A stretch of DNA of 64,000 nt from Rutstroemia sp. NJR-2017a BVV2 (GCA_002946415.1 NJPS01000012.1:1-64000), one strand, 5' to 3'. Counted from the stretch's first letter, positions 42,076 through 55,039 are shown. Made by a program: numbers and translations. The notes: a model not told the origin generated them from the sequence alone.

Positions 42076-44268
42076 ATGGTATTAGCTCATATTAATCCTT
42101 CAAGACGTCAGTCTTCCTTACATCAAGCTTTCCAATCCCATCAACAACAACCTTTCTCTCACGCCCAACACGTATCAATACCCTCAATCCCCTTAACACC
42201 ACAACAATCTCACGCACAACCTTGGGTACCCATCTCGTTGCCCTTAACTCCACAACCACAAGCAACCTTCACGGCAAACGCCAGTTCCAACAACTTCAAC
42301 TTCAACTTCGGATCCGATCAGATTTTATTCGATTTCCAACCGCAGCAGTTCTCTTCGAATCAGGGTCAATCGCAACCTCTGATGCAGTCAGATCAATCGA
42401 ATAACAGCTGGATGTCGAATGGTCAATTAACCCCCACTTCGACAACAAGACCACGCCATCACCGCGAATCTTCTCTTTCGTCCTTAGGTTCACCTGCAGG
42501 ACCAGCCTCCCCGTTCGCTCCAACAACGTCGAACCCTCAGGTTGCTGGTGAATCTTATCATGATTTTCATGACTTCGCACAAACGTCGTCGAAACCTCTG
42601 ACACCTGCGCACACACCATTACAAGATCAATTCCTCTCACCTCATTACCAAAACTTCTACCAGAACCCAAGTTCATTAGCATACACGATGAGCCAGGATG
42701 GTCTACCGAGGCAGCTGAGCAACAGCAACGAGCTGATGGCCTCTGCAGAATTTTCAGGCCAAGGACCAACCAGACCTTCATTAGCAACAGTGGCGAGCAG
42801 TGACTCACAATCCACGCCACCATCTTGTGAAGATGAGAGGCAAAAGTCGGGTATGAACTCTAATGTGGACGCTTGGTTGAACGAGTACTTACTTTTGTCC
42901 GAATTAAAAGCACTTAGAAGTACGATGCCTAAACTCGATCGAACGATGACCGACATTTACGCCGACGAGCTATACAATCCTAATTTCTCGATTACCTCCG
43001 CTCCTCCTCCAACGCCAGCATCTGCCGTTCAGACCTCTGCCAACATGTCTCCGCGAAACGACGTTTTCACACAAAGACTTCAAGCCGCAAACAGCCAGCA
43101 CTTAAGTGCGAACAATCAAATGGCGTCAACACTTTCTCCTCGCGAACGATCACCGTTCCGTCAAGGCTCACCGTTAGCACCTGCGGTGGCTTCTTTCAAT
43201 ACACAGTCACCAAGTATGCGATTCGGAACTGCGACACATCTACGAGAACAACAGAAGGCGGAAAATGATGCGAGAGCACTACAACAACAATTCGAGAGGA
43301 CCTCTCAAGAATCCAGTACACCCAAGACCATCTCACCGAAGGATGTGGACTTGGTTTACCACGAGAGCGACGAAGATGCAAACATGCCATTATTCCCACC
43401 CTCGCAACCACAGCAGAGACGATCACCCGCGGTATACAGACAACAACCAGTTATCGCACAAGAGCCCTCTGAGTCAGAAGAAATCAGCGCATCACAACAA
43501 AGCTTTAGGAGCATGGCTACAACTAGACGCGAAAGCTCATCGGCCTATTCTACATCGTCGCATACGACTCCGCAACAAGCTCAATACAATTTTGCAACCC
43601 CAGCTGTACCCGGAAGCATTCAACAACCAGTCCCACAATTACAGCAATATCCGTTTGTGTCTCAAGCACAAAGACAATCTAGCAACATGTCAAGTGTTGG
43701 AGATGACTTTCCGGCGGCTCTGACGTCAATGGAGTCTAGCTCAAGTTCTAGCGAATACACCTCAGACACAAAGTCACCTCAACAATTGCAGATCAAGAAA
43801 CCACAACAAACGACCGCGGACACCGGAACGTACACATGCACATACCATGGATGCACGTTACGATTCGAGACACCTCAAAAGTTACAAAAACACAAACGTG
43901 AGGGTCATCGCAACTCCGCATCTGCATCATTGATCGGCAGCACGGGCGTTGGTGGTGGGGAAAATCGCGGAATGACGTCGGCGGCACAGAAACTCAACAG
44001 CCAAAGTGGTCCACACAAGTGCGAAAGAATCAACCCGTCGACGGGTAAACCTTGCAACACCATCTTTTCGCGACCCTACGATCTTACGAGACACGAAGAT
44101 ACCATTCACAATACACGTAAACAGAAACTGCGCTGTGAGTTGTGTACGGAAGAAAAGACATTTAGTCGCAATGATGCTCTCACGAGACACATGCGAGTAG
44201 TACATCCGGAGGTACCAATCCACATCGGCAAGGGTAGAAGAAGGGGAGCCGGAGTCTCAATGGGTTGA
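42076..44268 (+). CDS. RPN4: C2H2 zinc-finger transcription factor, Rpn4-like, 730 aa
   Basis: Single-exon gene. The first 580 residues are Q/S/P/N-rich and disordered, as in activation regions, with one more ordered block around residues 275-310 (VDAWLNEYLLLSELKAL). Three fingers lie at the C-terminus. Finger 1 (about 587-611) is CTYHGC...H-X4-H. Finger 2 (about 649-678) has the unusual spacing C-X9-C in CERINPSTGKPCNTIFSRPY. Finger 3 (about 687-710) is CELC...FSRNDALTRHMRVVH. The long C-X9-C finger followed by a TFSR-DALTRH finger is the pattern of yeast Rpn4, the activator of proteasome genes, so a similar role is inferred. Homology outside the fingers is not evident, so another C2H2 regulator remains possible. 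The preceding 5.8 kb without a gene suggests complex regulation. Confidence 0.75.
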   Translation: MVLAHINPSRRQSSLHQAFQSHQQQPFSHAQHVSIPSIPLTPQQSHAQPWVPISLPLTPQPQATFTANASSNNFNFNFGSDQILFDFQPQQFSSNQGQSQPLMQSDQSNNSWMSNGQLTPTSTTRPRHHRESSLSSLGSPAGPASPFAPTTSNPQVAGESYHDFHDFAQTSSKPLTPAHTPLQDQFLSPHYQNFYQNPSSLAYTMSQDGLPRQLSNSNELMASAEFSGQGPTRPSLATVASSDSQSTPPSCEDERQKSGMNSNVDAWLNEYLLLSELKALRSTMPKLDRTMTDIYADELYNPNFSITSAPPPTPASAVQTSANMSPRNDVFTQRLQAANSQHLSANNQMASTLSPRERSPFRQGSPLAPAVASFNTQSPSMRFGTATHLREQQKAENDARALQQQFERTSQESSTPKTISPKDVDLVYHESDEDANMPLFPPSQPQQRRSPAVYRQQPVIAQEPSESEEISASQQSFRSMATTRRESSSAYSTSSHTTPQQAQYNFATPAVPGSIQQPVPQLQQYPFVSQAQRQSSNMSSVGDDFPAALTSMESSSSSSEYTSDTKSPQQLQIKKPQQTTADTGTYTCTYHGCTLRFETPQKLQKHKREGHRNSASASLIGSTGVGGGENRGMTSAAQKLNSQSGPHKCERINPSTGKPCNTIFSRPYDLTRHEDTIHNTRKQKLRCELCTEEKTFSRNDALTRHMRVVHPEVPIHIGKGRRRGAGVSMG

Positions 44269-46856
44269 GATAGTCTTATTTTGTGGGTATCCGAAAATGG
44301 ATTTTGATATCATCAAAACAGATCTCCGCTCTTGCTCTTCCTTCTGCATTTGACGGAAGGATCATTAGCATCATCATCATCGACCTCGACTGTCGGGCCG
44401 GCGGAGTCCGTCGGAGATGACGCCGAAGACATCATCACTCCATTACCCATTACCCATTACCATCGCTGTGCAACCTCTGGTCAGAAAGGCACTCCACTCT
44501 TCACTCCGCTCTTCGCTCACCCCACCCACCACTCCACTTTAAGGAGAGACCAGCCCACTTCTCTACCCTCCAACTCGGGTACTGGACTGGGCGGGAACAA
44601 TTATGATGGAATAAAGTTTTCAAACTGGATTTCATCACACGCAGGGTCTTTTTAGTCGCTTCCGGGTGAAAATGTTTAAGAATGTACGGAGCAGGCTCGG
44701 AAAGGCAGGAATTGCTAACCGGCTTGCTCGTCCAATCATCCTTGTGCGATACGTCAAGTGTCCGACATTCGCACAAATCATGCGACACCCACTTCCCTGT
44801 TGGTCTTGGATCCATGCGGACAAATATGCACGAAGGGTGCAAAGCTACCCGTTTTTGTTCCCGATCGTCTCTCCACAATCGTCAGAGGGAGACCTTTGCA
44901 TTTTGGACGTCTGGAATCGAATCATCATTTTCCACCATCTTCCTTTTGGCGAGACTTGAAAGCTGGGGATTGCGTACCGGTGCTCCGTTTTGACACACAC
45001 ACACACCATGCCTGCGAGTCGCGGTACATGACAAGACGATTATGACTATGACATCATGATTTATTTTATGTCTCTCTTACTTTTTTTCTTCTTTCCTTTT
45101 TTGTCATGAGCTAAATTATGCATTTCACGAAAGGAAGAGAAAGGAAAAATATGTTCCACTAGACTCTAGACTCTAGACTAATAATTTTCGGTCATCTTGT
45201 CATTCGTCATGATACGCATGGGGCAGCGCTCTCGCGGACTGGTCTCGAATCTTCTTTTTGTTTTATTTTTTCTTGTTTCTAAATGTACAGCGTTTTTTTG
45301 GCTTTCTTTTGGGCATTTTGGGAATAGGAGCGAAACGCGGGCAAAGCGTGAAAAATTGCTTTATGAGCGAATTGGTTTTTATTTATTGGGAGAATTTGGT
45401 TGGCTTTGGCTTGGTTAGGACAAGCCCTGGGTTCGGGTTATGATTGGAAGGGTTTCTTAAAATAGCATCATGTCATGACTTTTTCTTCATTATCTCATTT
45501 TCTGTCATCATACAAACCTTCCATTTGTCTTGATGTGCTGTGCTCTATCTTGTCTGTCATCTGTCTAGATTTCTCTCTCTTTCCCTTGGCTCCTCTTCCT
45601 CTTCGTTAGATTGTACAAAAAAAAAGCGCGGTTGTTTCATCGCGGGCGGTGGATTAATGCAATGGCAATGGCTGTTTATTGACTATGTATGCATGCTTTT
45701 TCTGGACTGGTTGGTTTCGTGGAGACGAGCGTTTTTGTACAGTTTGTGTTGTGAGGGTGAGGCTGAGGCTAGATCTTGCATGAGATGTTGGATGGAGAGG
45801 AAAGGATAGCTGGAGAAATTATCTCTCTCGTTGCGTTTGAGCGTGATTGCAAGATGGGGATGTAATACTTGGATTGTATGGATATGAATAGAATGTCTAT
45901 ATGGGAATGATTCCGAAAATGGACTGGAGTGATGTATGATGGATGAGATGATGAGATGTTATGATATGATTATGGATGGGATAAATAGATAGATATCGCT
46001 ACCGGGCTGGAGATAGATTAGGTAGATTTATATCAAGTTAATATGAGTTTACCGCTTTAATGAATGAGTGGTTTGATTGTATTGTGTGGTACTTGTGATG
46101 TAGATGTAGGATGTGGATGTGGATGGTGAGTTGGTGGTAAGTTAGTAAGTGCTGGTGCTGTGTGTGCTGTGTGTGCTGTGTGTGCTGTGTGTGCTGTGTG
46201 TGCTGTGTGTGCTGTGCTAAAAGTAATTTACTAGTACGATTAGAGATATATCTTACGAGTTTAGCAAGGAAGGGAAACGAACTGCTGATGTGAATATGAG
46301 GACGAGGGAGGAAGATATGATATCAGGTATAGAAAAGTGAAGAGGTGTGTATTCTAACCTAGCGGTCTAGCCTGGTCTATTTGGATGGAGGAGAGGGGAG
46401 AGAAGAGGGAAGAGGAGGTAGTTTACTTTATTCATTTTTACTTTCTCTGGTTCACATACTTACTTGCTTGTTTGCCCTACTTACTCATTCATCCATTCTA
46501 CTCTTATCGACTCCTCCCATTCCATACCTTACCCTTCACTACCTTTCCCCTATTCTCCCCCTATCCCTCTACTCTACTCAAAACTACAGACCAGAGAGGA
46601 ATATATAAACCTAGCGGTGTAATTCACTGTAACTTTACTTCCTCACCAAATACCAACCAACAACTAACTGACTTTGACTGCTACTAACTGCTACTACTGC
46701 TACAATGATTAACTTATTATAGACGAATGAATAAACCAAACTGCATTGAGTTCAAGCCTATGCTCGATTTAAACTCAACGCAGCATCATCTTAACTAAAC
46801 ACCCATTTGTTATTCTAACCCCGCGAGGACCTTTCTCCCTCCCATCAACTAACCAA
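44269..46856. other. Convergent 3' intergenic region, 2.6 kb; no supported gene
   Basis: Between the 3' ends of the C2H2 regulator and RAV1. It is rich in simple sequence: CA dinucleotides near 44994-45005, T- and GA-rich stretches, three CTAGACT-type repeats near 45160-45180, and the 9-bp minisatellite listed separately. Open frames are short and low in complexity. Confidence 0.6.
46161..46214. repeat. Minisatellite, 6 copies of TGTGTGCTG
   Basis: Six perfect tandem copies of a 9-bp unit, flanked by partial GTGCTG copies, in the gene-free region between the two converging genes. Confidence 0.95.
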
Positions 46857-49800
46857 CTAGAACCCAAAACTATCCAACAAACTACTCGCCTCCGGCTCCT
46901 CAAACACCGTCGGCGGTTTCTTATTCCCATCCCTATCCCTATCCCTATTCCCTGCCGCATTCTCCTTCCCACCCCCCTCCCCTCCTGCTGCACCCGCACC
47001 CGCACCCGCACCCGCACCACCCAACCCCAACCCTAACCCCAACCCCCCAATCGGCAAATCCGCCACCACCAAACTACTCCTCCTCCTCAGTAACTTCCTC
47101 GGATCGACGACCTCCCCACCCAAACTCTTCGCCTTCGTCGGGAGCAAGAACTCCCAATTCCTCACCAGATCCAGCGCCAGCAAATCGCAGCCCATGCGAT
47201 CGTACAAGCGCGCGTTGTGCAGCACAAAGGCCCATTCGACGCGGGAAGTGATTTTAGAGGCGCCGCGGAGGGTTTGCAGAGTTTTGTGCCGGAGTTGTGA
47301 GTACAGGATGACGAGGGCCGGGTCGTCGGTTAGGAAGAGTTTGGCTTGGAGGTCGGGGGAGTGGGGGGTTTCGAGGAGGGTGTAGACGGGGGTCTGAAGG
47401 GTGGGGGTGTTAGTTGGGTTGGAATAAAGGGATGGGGTGGGAGTGCGAGGGAAGGGAGGGAGGAATGGACAGGGGTGAACTTACGACTAGAGCTCGAACA
47501 GACATGTCCCGACGATGTAACATCCAAAAGGCCCAGGATGCTAACCAGCGGTTACCTTCTTGAGCGGCTAGAGGGAGGACTTTTTCTTCAAGGAGTTCCT
47601 TCAAGACAGGTCCATGCTCTCCTTCGTATACTCGAGTGACTGCAATAGCTAGTTGAAGGTCTTTAAGTTGATTCAATATCACATTGACGGCATCCCTAAG
47701 ACAATCAGCGAGCAAGAAGAACGCTGCTGCATATTCTGGAACTGGTTAGCTCAAACTCAAGGTCATATGTTTTGAGACGAAAGTTTACTTACCGAATCTA
47801 CGCTTCCCAAGCAGAGCATAGGCATTCTTCAAAGCAGCGGTTCGCCACTTCTTTTCAGCGAAATTATTGGCAAGTAATTTAGTCGTGGCTCCCTGTTCAC
47901 GATTCCAAGCTGCCATTCGCCAAAGACCTAGCAGTACTGCTTTCTTTTTCAAAGCTAGATAGTAGAGAGTGCAATCAGTGGGGTTCTTCAGATCGTTCTT
48001 TGTGTATTCGTTTCTAGCAATGACTTCAAATTGAGCTTTCTAAACGATGTTAGTCAATATCCGTAATGTTTCTTCATTCAGGAATCAATACGTACCAGGG
48101 CATTTGAGTCCGTCATCCACATAAAAATTCCGCTTTCTCTTGCATGCTCCCATACCATCTTGCCGTGAAATTGACGCGAAACCATATCTGCTAAAATATC
48201 TTGACTGTCACTATGATATGCCCAGTTAATCTCTCTCCAGGAAAGAGCAACTTCGTTAGCACGACCACGGCGTAGAATATGTTGTCGAAAGAATAACATG
48301 AATCTCGCAGCATTATCATCCATCGATCGTCTTTGACGTTCAACAATAGCGACACACTCGACGATATCAGCTAAGTGAATTTGTTCCTGACTGGATAGTT
48401 GAGGAAGTGCAATTTTAGTTAGTTTCTCTGTGATATATGTCGCGACGTCCTCGGTGACCGTTTCCACTTCGCTGTCATCCGAAAAGCTATCGAAAGCCGA
48501 CTTCTTTTCTTTAGTGGAAGTCGCTGTAGCCTTCGAATTAACATAAAAATCTTCTATGTCCATTCCAAGATGAGAGTCAATAGTTTCTCCTTCAACATGG
48601 TATTTGAGGATTTTATATAGTGCCAGGAGAACATGTTGCACCAAAGTATTTTTCCCTGCAAGAATACACTGAGCCAGAAATTGAGGATGATAGACAGGAA
48701 GTGGGCCATTGAGCCTTGAGACGATGTCGAACAGATCCCAGGGAGTTTTGCGAGGAGGTAGGAGAGTGGATGAAGTGGAATCAATCTGTTGATCATACAC
48801 GAATAGTTGGTTACCTGCTCCGACAATAAAGTTGCCGCCACCCAACCAGGTGGAATCACCAATCGGATGAGGTGTCAAATCTCGAATGTTGACTTCCCGA
48901 ATAGCAGCCCATGCAGGACCTTTATTCAGGTAATCGTAACGCATCTGAGCCAGCAGTACCACTTTGTATCGGAAGCCTACAGCTAATATAGACTGGTCAT
49001 CTGGAGTTGACGTCCAATCTAGATCTTGGATGCTGTCTTGCGACTCATAGTCCTGTGCATATTCAAGCTGTGCACCTCTGACGTCCCAAATAGTCAATTC
49101 AGACCTGCTCGAGTTGACAAGAGCGGCCTTCCGTATTGAGCTGCCACTCGCCAAGGCTGGTTCTGATATTCCTGTATCTACCGAGCATGTCTCTAGCCAA
49201 TCGACCTTTTCAGTCTGCATATCAATCTTAGCGGTCCAGGATCTCAAAAGGCCGGAGTGAGTATATGAGATGGCGATATCCCGCGCAAAAGTGTCCAGAA
49301 ACCCAGACATTACCGGAGGTGATCCTGCAGGATCTACAGGCAAAACGTAGGCAAGATCATCCGACTCCCCAAGATCAAATCGGCAGAATTCGCGGATGAA
49401 TGCCTCTTGGTGACCGTTAACCTGCGAACTGCCTCTTCTTTGGGGTAGCTTGACCTCCCACGCAATCCCTTTCATCTTCGATGTGATCGTAGCCACATGC
49501 GCAATAGGACCTTCTTTCTTCTCTTCGGGCAACATGAGAATGCAAAGCGGTTTTCCCACTGCAGAAAACCTGCAGTCTGCTAATTTGATCGCTTCGGCAC
49601 CTCGCGTATCCCATAAAGTGATACGATCATGATGTAGAAAGATCACAAAATTGCCCTTTCTCATGACGCATATGCGATGAATGTGCTCTGACTGTGTAAT
49701 GATACTTTGAGGAACAATTGAAGTGCTACCAGGCAGCTCCATATGCTTCCACACAATACTTTCATTATCATCCGTCCTTGAAACTACTGCGCGCCCGCTA

Positions 49801-51192
49801 ACATTGCGCACAATTTTCTTGATAGGTCCGGAATGGCCAGTCCATACTGCTTTCGACGTGACGCGATCTGATCTTGGTGATGGGTCAAATAAGTCTGCCA
49901 CATTCGTTTCAAAGAATTCGATCTTGCCATTAAAGTGATGGACTAAGATATTCAGGTTCCCACCAGAATGATTGCAGAAATTATAGAGCTGGATGTAAGA
50001 TGAATCATCCTCTAGATCCGCAGGTAAATTTATGTCTAAGCCATGGGTATGCGCAATGTTGAAGACATTAGTAGCCTGGTTCTTCTTTGATGCCACATTT
50101 TCCAACCCCCATGCAGAAAGGTGGCCATGTTCGTCCAAAACAACGCAGATTTCAGGATTCCGATTCGCAACCTCAATCAAATGCGCCAGAGCAAGATCTT
50201 CCTTGCCATTGTTTGTTGCCCTTTGCTGAACCGCATGCTCAGTCGCGACCGTAAAGTCCCTACTATCAATTATAAAAGCGAAGCGTAGTCTCGACTTCTT
50301 TTTTTCTCCCAAACTTCTTGGCTGGATTGACTCCTGTAAATCGATTTGGTTCCAAAGCTGCAGACTTTGCAAAGAATGCGCATCCATTGGCGCCCAGATT
50401 CTCAACACATTATCTGTGCAAATTGTGTAGAGCACATTTTCAATGGTCTGATCGATGTGGAACGGCCTCCTCCAATGTATGTTCGTAACCGTTCTCGGAT
50501 GCGGTAGGTAGGTGAAATCGAACCTCGTATCGTCCACTCCGAATGACAGCCTCCTCCATATCTTAACCAGCCTATCATATTTCCCAGACGAAGCAATGAA
50601 TGCGGAATCGTAGGAGAAATGCGCAAACTTGACCGGATTCGCGAGTTGTTGTTTCCAGATGACCGTAGGCGCATCGGTCGTCGAGAATAGCGTGAGCCAA
50701 GAACTGCCCACCAACAGTTCCTCCGCGATGCCCCATGATAATGTGATTGCCTCATCTTTGCCGGTTTCATCGATCGATATACTGTGTTGAAGTGACCACT
50801 AAACATTGATTCAGTCCCGCGTCCCGGAAAAGGCCAACTATCTTTGTGTATGCTAACCTTCAACGCATCCTCACCTTGTCCGTATGGTTTGTAGACCCTC
50901 ACGTTTGACTTCGCGCATGTTGCTATCTTCCCCGTAGCTTCGTCAAGCGCAATAGCTATAAGCCGATCGTCGTCGTCATCATATATTGTTTGTAAAATCG
51001 AGTCCGCGCCGGTGAGTATGACAAACGCATTTCCAGTTATATATGCCTATTAGAAAAACTAAGTATCAGACAATCCAAGCCAAGTTCCATAGAAGTTCGT
51101 GGCAGACTTACTATAAGCCTTCTGTCGTCCCAATAGCCAGTACAGACAGCTTGAAGCTTGGCCTGTGCCCTTCCAGGAAGCACTGCTCTCAT
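46857..51192 (-). CDS. RAV1: RAVE complex subunit Rav1 (DmX-like WD40 protein), 1335 aa
   Basis: Rav1 is the scaffold of RAVE, which with Skp1 reassembles the V1 and V0 sectors of the vacuolar H+-ATPase. Exons: 51192-51112, 51046-50858, 50798-48096, 48039-47793, 47735-47485 and 47393-46857; introns are 65, 59, 56, 57 and 91 nt, all GT-AG and in frame. The first 27 residues (MRAVLPGRPQ-like start, here MRAVLPGRAQAKLQ) and YITGNAFVIL match the family N-terminus. WD40 repeats follow (SGKYDRLVKIW near residue 150, NVLRIW, RLVKIW-type blades). The conserved Rav1p_C region covers about residues 620-1220, including NEYTKNDLKNPTDCTLYYLA and LLGLWRMAAWN. The last 110 residues hold low-complexity GLGLGLG and GAGAGAG runs and an acidic end. 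Length is close to yeast Rav1 (1357). Confidence 0.95.
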
Positions 51193-51729
51193 ACTATTTG
51201 TCGGCGCGCATTCCGGAGCATACTATGAACATGAACAATGCTTCGAGATAAGCGATTGATATTTGGTATTTCATTGAGGGAATTATAAAGCTCTAGATTC
51301 ATTGGTGGGGATCTGAGATGCTGCCCAAATGTCGCAGCTTGAGCTTGAAGCTCTGACTTCGGTAGAACAGTTTTTCCGAGACAGTAGTAGGTCAATTGAC
51401 CTCGGATTACCTACATTACATCGCAGTCGGGACTTATTGACTATCATTTGAGCGTTTCCAATCCGATTACTTCTTCATTATCTTTCATTCATGCATTACG
51501 TATTCCGTAGTTCCGATAATGTTCTCATATTCTTAGTGAATCTCCCCCGAACGGCTATTCGCTCACGCAGAACGCCATCAGGACATAATTCATACCACAA
51601 CATATGTGGCTATCCAGTCGTCATACAAAATGACCTTACGCCATGCTCCGACAGCAAGTCCCCGAATCCAAAACCCAGTATGAACACAAGTCCGGTTAAA
51701 CGCCTCCCCCATGCCTAATGCTGAAATAT
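51193..51729. other. Intergenic between SFI1 3' end and RAV1 start
   Basis: About 540 bp containing the presumed RAV1 promoter and SFI1 3' end, both on the minus strand. No gene-like frame or distinct motif was seen. Confidence 0.55.
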
Positions 51730-54700
51730 CTACAAATCATTATTCGTTCCTATTTCCTGGATATCTGCAAATCCAGCATCCATTCCTAATGTACTTCGTC
51801 CTCTCCGAAAAGCTCGGAGGGAACCTCCAAAATATCCAGCTCGTAACTGTCGTTCGAGAGGAGTAGATAATGGCGCCCTTGGTGTAGTAGAACTGAATCT
51901 AGACACTGCAGCTATTACTCTCTCCGATCTTCGTGATGGTGTAGCCATATACCCTGGCTTTGGAGTCACGGGATTGAAAGGAAGAGTAATGGTCCGCGCC
52001 GATTCATGAGTATCATGAAGCCTTCGAGTTATCTCATCCATGTCCACATCATCGTCTCCAAAATCTGACCAGTTCTCTGCAGTGTCGGTTCCAGGAGGTG
52101 TCCCCGTCTGAACAATAGGTCGTTGTTGCGCGGTCCTTTGACGCCAGTAATTGAACATCTTCCTGAAAGATTTTCGTGTATTCTTTTCGCGAACTTCAGT
52201 CGCAGTGCTAGTTTGAGCTTTGATCTGGATTGTCCGTAGGCTCCATTTTCTGACAGCGCGACTTTGGCGACGCTCCTGGAAGTCTAACTTCGCTTCAATA
52301 TTGAGATTCTGGAAGGCCCACGAGCGATTCTTCCATACATTGAAGAACTTTTTCTGCACATGTTCACGCCATAGCGATTCCATTTCTACCATTTCTTCAG
52401 TCCTACCCCTCCATTGATCAAACAAGTTCATTCCTATAATCACGGTCTTGTTGTAGGCAATCTGTTCTGCCTGATCTCTAAGCACCGTGACTTCTTCTGT
52501 TCGTTCACGCCATCGCGATACCATATTCCTTGCCAGGTTTATCTTCGTCATCCTACGGACTTGAGCATAAGCGACTTTACGCTTCTCACGTTTGGCTGCC
52601 TCCGTAGAAGATTTCCATCTTTTCAGGATCTTCTTTGATAAGAAGTAAAATTGAGCATCGCGGGCTATCCTTTGCAATTGCATTGTGTGTTGAACTTTTT
52701 CGCGCCATAGGACGAGAGCTCGGCTTAAAGCTTTTGGCGCGTGAAATTCGGCTGCTGCTGCTTCAATTTCTGATGTGTCGTACATGCTTGCATACCATTG
52801 CCGGAGCACCAGAGTAGCAGTAATCTTATTGTCGTGTCGTCGGGCTAGCTCCTCGCGTTCCCAGCGTCTGCTCCTCGAGTTCTGAAATCTATCATACCAA
52901 ACTTCCATGTATGTATACATTGTTTGCTGCTGTTTCAGCTGCTTAGTAATGAGGAGTTTGGCCGCCAATCTCCACGTCTTGAACGTCTTTGCAACAGCAC
53001 GATCATCAGCAATGTCGCGCAACCTTTTGCATCTTACTCCGTGCCGCCAGGTAATTAGAGCCTCACGAAGGATTCTGGATCGATCGACCTCAGAAGCCTG
53101 TCTCTCCTGTCGTGTCCGAAGTAGCCAGGTGGAGAACGTGTCCCGCAACAGTCTCGTGTTTACATCAATCCGTAATATTTTCTCAGCAGGGACAAATTGA
53201 GTTTGACGACGCCATTTCGCCAAGGCATTCCGACAAATCTTGACCTTTCTAGCATAATCTGCGTCCTCCATCTGAATAGCACGCATCTCTGCTCCTCCCT
53301 TCCAAACGTTCCAGGCATTCCAAGCTAGGTTCAATTGTCTTTCGTCCTCTGCAATACGATGAGTTTCCTCCACAGCCCGCGCTACAGAAACCCATCGCAG
53401 AAGGGCTCGTTGTTTGAGAATTTGATCGTTCTGATACTGGAAATTGACAATCTTGTGCTCGTGAAACCATTTCCGATATGTGCTCTGGAGAAGATTATCG
53501 TCATATACTTGGTAAGCCAGATCGGTATTCGTCTCATGAATCACGGCCCGGGTCTTCCAAATGTTCAAGAACTTCTTCAGTCGCATCTTTCGCACTTTCT
53601 CTTCGTTCGCGACAGTAAAGTTTCTCCACGCATTAAATGCCCGAGCTCTGAGGATGTGTCTTTTGGCCGCGGAAGTTACCTGAACTTGCTTAAAAGCTGC
53701 CTGTGCCCAGAGAGCGAACATCTTTCTTTTGATTTGGTCATTTCTCAGCATTTCAGCACGCCTCTCGTAATTCGCGAAACGCCTGCCTCGTTCTAATTCT
53801 TTCTGCTGCGCTGCTTCTTGAGCTGCTTCCTTTGCACGCCTGGCATCTATGATGGAGCGGACGCGGTCCGACCAAGTATAAAAGGCTTGACGAAGAAGGA
53901 CAAGGCTATCGTGTCTCAAAGCTTTGAGCTCAAGTTGATTATTGTATTCCTGACTTTGCAGAGCTAGATGTCGCCATAAACGTAGCTTCTTAACAATCAT
54001 GATTTGGAAGTAGTGGTGCGATATGACGGCGGCTTTTGTCTCTAATAAGTTATCCGGCACTTTCTCGTGAATAATTTCACTGGAGTTAAGCTGATCGTCA
54101 ATTTCTGATGCAGAGGAAACTACCGTATCTTCATTTCCATCTCTGTATTCATCTACGTCAGAAAAGAACTGGTTTCTGACGGGTGTACGGCCCCTTTGAA
54201 CCGCGTTTTCTGGATGTCGAAGTATACGCATACTGCCATGGGTTGAAACTGATCTGCCACGCCTGCGAGGTGGTTCTTCACTGGCCTCTAGCCAGGTTCT
54301 AACATTATGCGCTGCACGCTCTTCACGGCCTTCCTGCGTAGTTCTGGGCGGCTCTGGGAGAGGCTCGGGTGAGACTGCTCTTGTCGCTTGTGAGAGAAAA
54401 CTTCGCATCCCATGAGCCTGACCTGGTGTATTGGGCCCATATGGTGAAGCCGATCTATTTCTTCTCTTAAGCTTTGAATGAATAGCTTGAGCTTCGTTTC
54501 CCAAATCCCAGACAGAGCTCTCCGAATTGCGCCGTGGAAGCTGGGGTTGATTTTCGTCCTGGTAGAGGGTATCGCTTTCGACCTGGTTCTCCGCGATCTC
54601 CTGAAGGATAATTTTGTCGCTTCGCAAGTCCTCGTGCTCGTCTCCATCGAATTCAAGGGTGATACCTCTTTGCAACAAAACTTCTTCGAATTTTTCAAAA

Positions 54701-55039
54701 AGAGTCCCATCGAAACCGCGCAGGTTACCAATCTTAAACAAAATCCGTGCATAGCGACTATCGTGGTCGGCATCGATTCCAATTCGTGGTAATATATCAT
54801 AGTAGGCTTTAAAAAGTGCGTTGGTGGGTAATCGCTCGCGCGCCGGGAGCTTGGGTAGTATTTGTTGCGCAAGAACAACAATGTCATGTAGAATAACCAA
54901 ATCTAGACGATATCAGTATCGCTGGGATTCAATCCACCACATCGAGCTTCATCATACCATCATCGGTGTAGAAAGGCTCAACGGAGCTTGAAACAATGGT
55001 TCCGGCATCGCGTGTTGACTGAACTGACAGTGGAGGCAT
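51730..55039 (-). CDS. SFI1: Spindle-pole-body duplication protein Sfi1, centrin-binding repeats, 1084 aa
   Basis: Sfi1 forms the filamentous half-bridge of the spindle pole body by stacking centrin (Cdc31) along a long helix. Exon 1 is 55039-54958 (MPPLSVQSTRDAG start), then a 55-nt GT-AG intron and exon 2 54902-51730. The long frame in exon 2 has no ATG at its head, so a 5' exon is needed; the join gives DDLVILHDIVVLAQ, matching the family start. Between residues about 340 and 945 I count 21 tryptophan-centred repeats (for example RLWRHLAL, AFYTWSDRV, MFALWAQAA, MVSRWRERT, MFNYWRQRT), the signature of centrin-binding sites. The N-terminal 300 residues hold a folded block (residues 30-110), then a disordered S/R-rich linker with several RS and SP motifs. 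The C-terminal 125 residues contain SP/TP sites (FNPVTPKPG), possible Cdk targets, which is inferred from motif only. Confidence 0.92.

Noticed and set aside
42302..42823. 173-codon minus-strand frame
   Set aside because: Antisense to the Q/S-rich region of the C2H2 regulator; biased codons on one strand create open frames on the other.
46985..47056. Telomere-like CCCTAACCCC/CCAACCCC tract
   Set aside because: It is inside the Rav1 coding sequence and codes for a glycine-leucine run; only one CCCTAA unit is present, so it is not an interstitial telomere array.
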